The notes beneath the pieces were generated by a model. It was not told the DNA's origin and did no database searches. It worked only from the letters and a program-made list of their open reading frames with translations. DNA of 64,000 nt from Sipunculus nudus (taxonomy: Eukaryota > Annelida > Sipuncula > Golfingiida > Sipunculidae), in NCBI GenBank assembly GCA_026874595.1, contig CM049322.1, positions 31,931,340 to 31,995,339 on the forward strand, read 5' to 3'. Every line of letters begins with the position of its first letter. Positions within the stretch are counted from its first letter, which is position 1. The position numbers were made by a program, and so were the translations under genes. Below are positions 59,200-64,000 of the stretch, piece by piece.

Positions 59200-59760
59200 G
59201 TGCATGGATGGACGAAACTATAGATTAATGGAAGTGGCACCACTGGTCATGTGTGCAAAATAATGCCATCCTAGATCGTTTGACCTGCAACATTTCGAGC
59301 CGAATTGGGATATATGCATTTTACAAAAATATGAAAGTATCTGGCACCACCTGCCTTGAATGAGAAGTTTCAGAGATTGATGGACATGTAAATTTTCAGA
59401 CTGATACATCAAACCACTCTTGAGGCAAATGCTTGAATTTATTCTACAAATATGTGATTGTAGGTGGCACTACCAGTTTTGTGTTCAAGAAATTTATACA
59501 CATGCACATTTTTTTGGCTGATACACCAAATTTCTCTATAGATGTGTGTGGATTTCACCAAAAGCAAACATACAGTTTGATTCTAGATGAAACTGATATA
59601 GGTGTTGCAACTAGTCTTGTACACAGGATAAATCATTGCAAAATTTGTGGGAACGCAAATGTTCGGGCGGATATATCAAATCACTCCTTAGAAAAGTGCA
59701 ACAATGTATTCTATGAACGCAACGGTGGATCACTGCAAAAATGAGTAATAATTTTTCCTG
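59200..59760. repeat. Degenerate tandem repeat
   Basis: Three loosely related units share 'gatacatcaaaccactct', 'gatacaccaaatttctct' and 'gatatatcaaatcactcct' (near 59403, 59520 and 59669), each preceded by a 'tggcac' or 'gttgca'-type block. The 103-codon plus frame at 59433-59744 runs along it but lacks a recognisable domain; I treat it as repeat sequence. Confidence 0.4.
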
Positions 59761-60280
59761 CTTGTCTGACCAAGTACATGACGCCTTAGCTGGGAACATC
59801 TACCGATAAGACAAATATTTATCTTGATTCCTGTATGCACAAAAAACATAATGATTTTTTTTGCTACCAATGAGGGACCAAAAAGCAGTGGTCGTCATAC
59901 AAGGTCATCGTGAAGTGTAACATTAGGCATTCAATGAATAAAGGATGCGATGCTTAATTTGTTTGCAGAAATGAGAACACGCTGACATTTTGTTTCAGCT
60001 ATGGTAATGTTTGCTTCTCGCGAACTTTATTCTAAATTTCATTTCTGAAACTATAAAAGTTATAATTTGTGCCCTGCTCAACCGCATGGCTGGACGGAAG
60101 GATTGATAACTAACAAAGGGCCATCGCTATAGCCCAAATGCGCTAAAAAATCTTTGAAAACAAAATTTTTCCTTGAAATGTTTCTTGATTTTATAGCAAT
60201 AACATGCTTCTTGAATACCAGAAACAATCGCATGTCATTGCAACGAAACCAGACCATAATTTGGTGACATGTACTTACAC

Positions 60281-60550
60281 TGTACGGTGACTCGAGTGAG
60301 CTGCTGCCAGTGAGCTGTCCATGTTGGCCTGCAGACTGTACAGTTACCTGACACTCATATGTGCCAGTAAAAGTCTTATCCAGGGGGCCAAGAGACCAGG
60401 TCGGTCCTGTGTGAGTCCGAGAACCTCCTACATGAATCCATGTGTAATTGCCCGCTTGAGCAACAGGGTTAGAGGAAGCTGAACACACAAGATCAATGGT
60501 ATCCCCCTCTGTAGGCCCCATGTCGTTCCCAACTGACATCCTGGGAGAAA
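60281..60550 (-). CDS. Gene B Ig domain 5
   Basis: The acceptor 'cacttttgtag' ends at 60551. Features are MSVGNDMGPTEGDTIDLVC, NYTWIHV and FTGTYECQVTV. The expected family end is V-x-V-Q-C across a GTAAGT donor at 60278, but that site leaves a 272-base exon in the wrong phase. A weaker GTGTAA donor two bases upstream gives 270 bases and phase 1. Either the weak donor is used or a 1-base deletion near 60290-60305 shifted the frame. Confidence 0.7.
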
Positions 60551-60805
60551 CTACAAAAGTGACAATAAAATTACTTTAATATGCTCATAAATAATACCAG
60601 TAATCTACTTTGAATAGTTTGATATACAAAGTTACATAAACATAACCATATACGCAAGGTTGTCATATAAACATATATTCAAACTACTTCATTTGAAATA
60701 TACTTGTTCAAATAATTAAAAGAGTAGCTACATTTTACAGAGTTATATTAATTCTCTCGACAAATATACAGAACATACAATTTCATTGCAATTAGATCAA
60801 TTTAC

Positions 60806-61081
60806 ATTCCACATTCAACAATGTTTCCGCCTTCAGTGTCTGGCTGTGTCTGTCAGAGTAGTTGTTCTTTACATTACACCGTAAAGTTCGCTGGTTATGA
60901 TCCTTTGTCACAGTCATGATAAACTGGTTGGTGTCTTGCCCTGCCTGTAGCATATTGTTGATATACCACTCATATTCGTTGGGAGGGTTGCCCATATTAG
61001 ATCTACAGGTGGATGTATATTCTTGATTCTCTATCAAAGGCAGTGGCCCTGACAGCTCAAGTGCAGGATCTCCTGGGACAT
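60806..61081 (-). CDS. Gene B Ig domain 4
   Basis: 276 bases, phase 1-1, acceptor 'attttacaacag', donor GTAAAT. It encodes DVPGDPALELSGPLPLIENQ, Cys (YTSTCRSN), Trp (EYEWYINN) and Cys (RTLRCNVKN). Intact, and it shows that the gene A equivalent codon (15720-15722) should be Trp. Confidence 0.83.
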
Positions 61082-61899
61082 CTGTTGTAAAATAATGTGA
61101 TTAAATGGGAAGTTTGTGTAATGTATAACAAGTAACGGCGGAGCTTGATGAAATTATTCACGTGTATAACCTGGTGAGGAATGGATGATTTAAATGTGCA
61201 TCAACTCCAAAGATCGCAAGGCAAATGTGTTTGGTTTATTCAAAGCAAAAAAGGGTGCAAAAAATAACAAAAGAGCACCTGTGGTTTTGATATAAGGCAG
61301 TCTTGAAGTGCAACATAAGAAAAATGGAGGTTAATATATAATATTACAGTATTTCTTCCATTTTAAATCTTTCGTCTATTAAAAACCGCGCTTAGGCTTT
61401 GCCCAATTGTCATATGAAATCCAACAGTCCCTACCAAGAACCCCAATTTAAAACCGCACCCAGTACTCACAACAACAAGGGGTTGGTTTTCATTTTCAGA
61501 AGTATTAATTAATCAATGGCAGGGCTCCTGAATCCCCACATACTGTATCCTTCTATCCTTTCTTCTTGCTTTGTTCAATCTGTTATCAGCCATTTAACTG
61601 TCCTCGCCTAACGAAACACGATTATGTCTCTTGTGTTCCGTTTTTTTAATCGACCTGTTAGCACATTGTGCTTTAAAAAGATCGTAAATCGCTTCTTATG
61701 AAACTTCATAATCACGAGAGAATTAAAGGGGGATGTCTTGGCATGATCTCCTAAAAACTACAATGAAATGTATAGTTTTTCATTAAATGCCTTCAATTTT
61801 CAGTCTTTTACGTTTTAAAACATTATGTTTGGATGAAGTAAAAATTTAAATCAACAGTGCTTACTGGGAAAAAAGTTTTAAATTTTTGCTTATAACTTC

Positions 61900-62345
61900 A
61901 TGACTAATGTGAAATCCATTAGATTTTTTGTAAGTCAAGGTCGTGCTATCAAAGTGTGGCGACCTCTGATCACATTGAATATGCATGAAATTTTGCTGGA
62001 AATAGGAACGTAATTGAGATATTATATTGACTAGTATTTCTATTGAGTTTGATTAATATCCATCATATTCCCTGTACGTTATCGCGGCGACAAAACAACT
62101 TGTTCTGTAAAAAGCAGAACGGTGACCTCTGACCTCATTAAAAATGCGTAAATTTTGCTGATAATTTTTTTAGATTAGTAACTCTTGGTAAATATGTATA
62201 ATGAGTTTCATAAAAATCCAAAGGATATTGACAAGTCACCACGGTGCCTCTAAAGTGCGGTGACCTCCAGCCACAAAGTAGCCTATTGCCATCTGACCTT
62301 ATTAAATATTCGTGGATTTTGCCCATAATCGATCTTGGGCGTGAT
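61900..62345. repeat. Degenerate tandem repeat in gene B intron
   Basis: About three units of roughly 150 bases share 'gcgacctctgatc' / 'ggtgacctctgacc' / 'ggtgacctccagcc', then 'aaattttgctg' / 'ggattttgccc'. A related block appears near 9690-9740. No coding potential. Confidence 0.45.
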
Positions 62346-62795
62346 AATCAATTGGAAAGTAGTAATGTTGAGTTTCTCCAGGCAATTATATAGGTCATCA
62401 CTCATACGACAAGCATGGACCTGTCAGATTTTATAAACCGTTAATTAATTGTCAAATACCAACATTCAATGCCAATATTGCTGATTTGTAATTTAGTATA
62501 AAATGGAAGTAAATCCGAAACAGGCGGAATCGAAGGACTAGCAGACAGATATGTGCACCCGGTGCATCCCTGTCCTCACTGGTATGACATATGGTAGACT
62601 TGTTTTGCACACTAAGATGGAAATGGTAGCATGCCCGGAATATTATTTAAGTAAGCCATACAGCTCCATCTCTACTTGTACAAGCGGAAGTTGTTACCAT
62701 CACTATGAACCAAGAGCTGCCTACTACTAGACAGAAAGGACTAAAATGAAATATTCATTTGTGATTTCAAGTGGTTTGCAACCAATAATACTTAC

Positions 62796-63080
62796 AAAGT
62801 ACATTGAATATCCGACTCGCCACCTGATCAGGATTGACGAAAGGATGTTTGGCTGTACATGTGCACGTCTGTTGATGATAGGCCTTCTCGATGGTAAGTG
62901 ACAGGTCCAGGGTGCCTACACCCGGTCCCGGATCAGTAAATCCCGACCAGTTGCAGCTCCACGTCAGATTGGCTCGAGGGTTTCCCCGATTAGAGGTGCA
63001 GGTCAGAGTTATGGAATCACCAGCATCAACGGAGGAGTAGTTGTTGTATCCAGAGATCACTGGTCCACTGTCAGGGGAGT
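62796..63080 (-). CDS. Gene B Ig domain 3
   Basis: 285 bases, phase 1-1, acceptor 'ctccccttacag', donor GTAAGT. It encodes DSPDSGPVISGYNNYSSV, Cys (ITLTCTSNRG), Trp (LTWSCNWSG) and TCTCTAKH. It shares with gene A Ig3 the double Cys at the F strand and the extra Cys after Trp, which could form a second disulfide. It is the most 5' exon of gene B in the window. Confidence 0.85.
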
Positions 63081-63089
63081 CTGTAAGGG

Positions 63090-63760
63090 GAGTCTTGATG
63101 ATAAATATTGAATCTATGTTGTAAGCCTTGAAAATATTATTCCTAGATCTTATTATCACCAATCTATTGTTCAATCATTTTCAAAAAAACTCCTCCGTGG
63201 CCATGTTTTGCAAATGACTGCATTTGGTCCGCCTGGTGTGTCCTTAGGGATTTACTTTTCATAATTTTGTTAACATAAATCCTGAGGAACAACTGAAAAC
63301 AATTTTCCCGTCCCTCCTGCATATCAAGTATGTATTACGACCCTCGGACAGACATCACGAGTTCTATATTTGTACACCTGAAGGGAGATGGCACAGAGGT
63401 TATGACCTCTATTGGTCGCAGAGCCACCTAGGGAACCCGAATGATTCGGCCGCCATACCAGATAAAAACTAAGCTTTCAAACAGCTTTTCATACAACAAG
63501 ACCACTATCTAAATCTATCGTTCGTGCTTTGTGATTCACATCCGACATTGGGAGCATTACTTACTTAGCGACAGTTTACAGTTTGTTACGGGCAATGCGT
63601 GTGGAAAAGTCAGTGTACATGGTTCGTTAATTAAGTAACAAATGAAAACTACTGATCCCGGCTAGCGGTATTTGATATGGAAATATGTGAAAATATCCAA
63701 ACTTAGATGACGTTTGTTTTCATGCGGAGCCTATATAAAGTAAACTTTTGAACAGACAAT
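63090..63760. other. Upstream intron of gene B
   Basis: No Ig2-type exon is seen here. In gene A the matching intron is 2.5 kb, so the gene B Ig2 exon is expected outside the window. Confidence 0.5.
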
Positions 63761-63812
63761 CATTCTACTGTGGTATGTCTTATTGTATGTCACTTATTTC
63801 ACTTTCTGCTGA

Positions 63813-63814
<2 letters not shown>

Positions 63815-63885
<71 letters not shown>

Positions 63886-63891
63886 ATATAT
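63815..63891. repeat. (TA)n microsatellite
   Basis: Long TA array near the right edge with one TTTA interruption. The Tyr-Ile frame across it is an artefact. Confidence 0.95.
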
Positions 63892-64000
63892 GAGTGTCAG
63901 TAGTGCTGTAACATGTGAGGTCTCATACAGTAAAAAAAACTGCAGTCAATCTTGTACGACATGTTTTTTCTTTATCAACTGACACTGAGTAAAACATATT

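Larger units (their letters stand above)
50988..63080 (-). pseudogene. Gene B: Ig-superfamily receptor, partial and damaged paralogue of gene A
   Basis: Gene-level entry, reading from 63080 down to 50988. Exons match gene A in order and phase: Ig3, Ig4, Ig5, Ig6, Ig7, FN3, FN3-like and tyrosine-motif tail exons. The 5' end (leader, Ig1, Ig2) should lie beyond the right edge. Damage: TGA in FN3 (53976-53978), no in-phase donor after the FN3-like exon, a donor/phase conflict in Ig5, and no recognisable transmembrane exon in the 52.5-53.0 kb gap. The tail exons, in contrast, keep open frames and good splice sites. It is convergent with gene A, and protein similarity is moderate, so the duplication is much older than the 4.19-kb one inside gene A. 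Confidence 0.7.

Noticed and set aside
59433-59744. 103-codon plus-strand frame
   Set aside because: It runs along a degenerate tandem repeat and has no recognisable fold.
1-64000. CRISPR arrays or bacterial operons
   Set aside because: No regularly spaced identical repeats with unique spacers; gene structure is plainly eukaryotic with introns.

Overview
This window looks like nuclear DNA from an invertebrate animal. A lophotrochozoan, most likely a bivalve or other mollusc, fits best. The reasons are: AT-rich DNA, short exons in large introns, GT/AG splice sites, many TA microsatellites, tRNA-derived SINE-like repeats, TIR elements and EN-containing Penelope-like retroelements (PLEs). No species can be named from sequence alone, and there is no sign of bacterial organisation.

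The main content is two related multi-exon immunoglobulin-superfamily receptor genes arranged tail to tail. Gene A (+, about 10.08-34.09 kb) has a signal-peptide exon, then single-exon Ig domains (Ig1-Ig5, Ig6-Ig7, and a second Ig6-Ig7 pair from a tandem duplication). These are followed by an FN3 exon, an FN3-like membrane-proximal exon, a transmembrane exon and five very short cytoplasmic exons, each carrying one or two YxxL/V/I-type tyrosine motifs. Gene B (-, about 63.08-50.99 kb, continuing past the right edge) has Ig3-Ig7, FN3, the FN3-like exon and four or five tail exons in the same order. Nearly every boundary I could place is phase 1-1, so domains can be skipped or duplicated without breaking the frame. 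Both copies carry damage. A has a TGA at the invariant Trp codon of Ig4, a stop and a lost splice donor in the duplicated Ig7, and a 1-base frameshift in FN3. B has a TGA in FN3, an ambiguous Ig5 donor and no recognisable transmembrane exon. They are either decaying copies of a larger family or genes that rely on exon skipping.

Gene A is interrupted between Ig5 and Ig6 by an inverted pair of PLEs (PLE1 -, PLE2 +; 17.82-22.29 kb) flanked by TA arrays. A third PLE (PLE3 +, 24.62-26.47 kb) starts a 4.19-kb tandem duplication that also carries Ig6 and Ig7. All three PLEs carry a GIY-YIG endonuclease, an RT YIDD motif and a hammerhead-ribozyme-like sequence near the 3' end.

Region by region: 1-10 kb is non-coding with repeats (a two-copy repeat family at 2.9-4.4 kb, TA arrays, a CCAAT/ATTGG-rich patch at 6.6-7.5 kb). 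10-34 kb is gene A with its intronic repeats. 34-51 kb is intergenic and repeat-rich (a duplicated 0.8-1.2 kb segment, a truncated TIR element, inverted minisatellite arrays at 44.5-46.1 kb). 51-63 kb is gene B, with a complete 1.4-kb TIR element in one intron.
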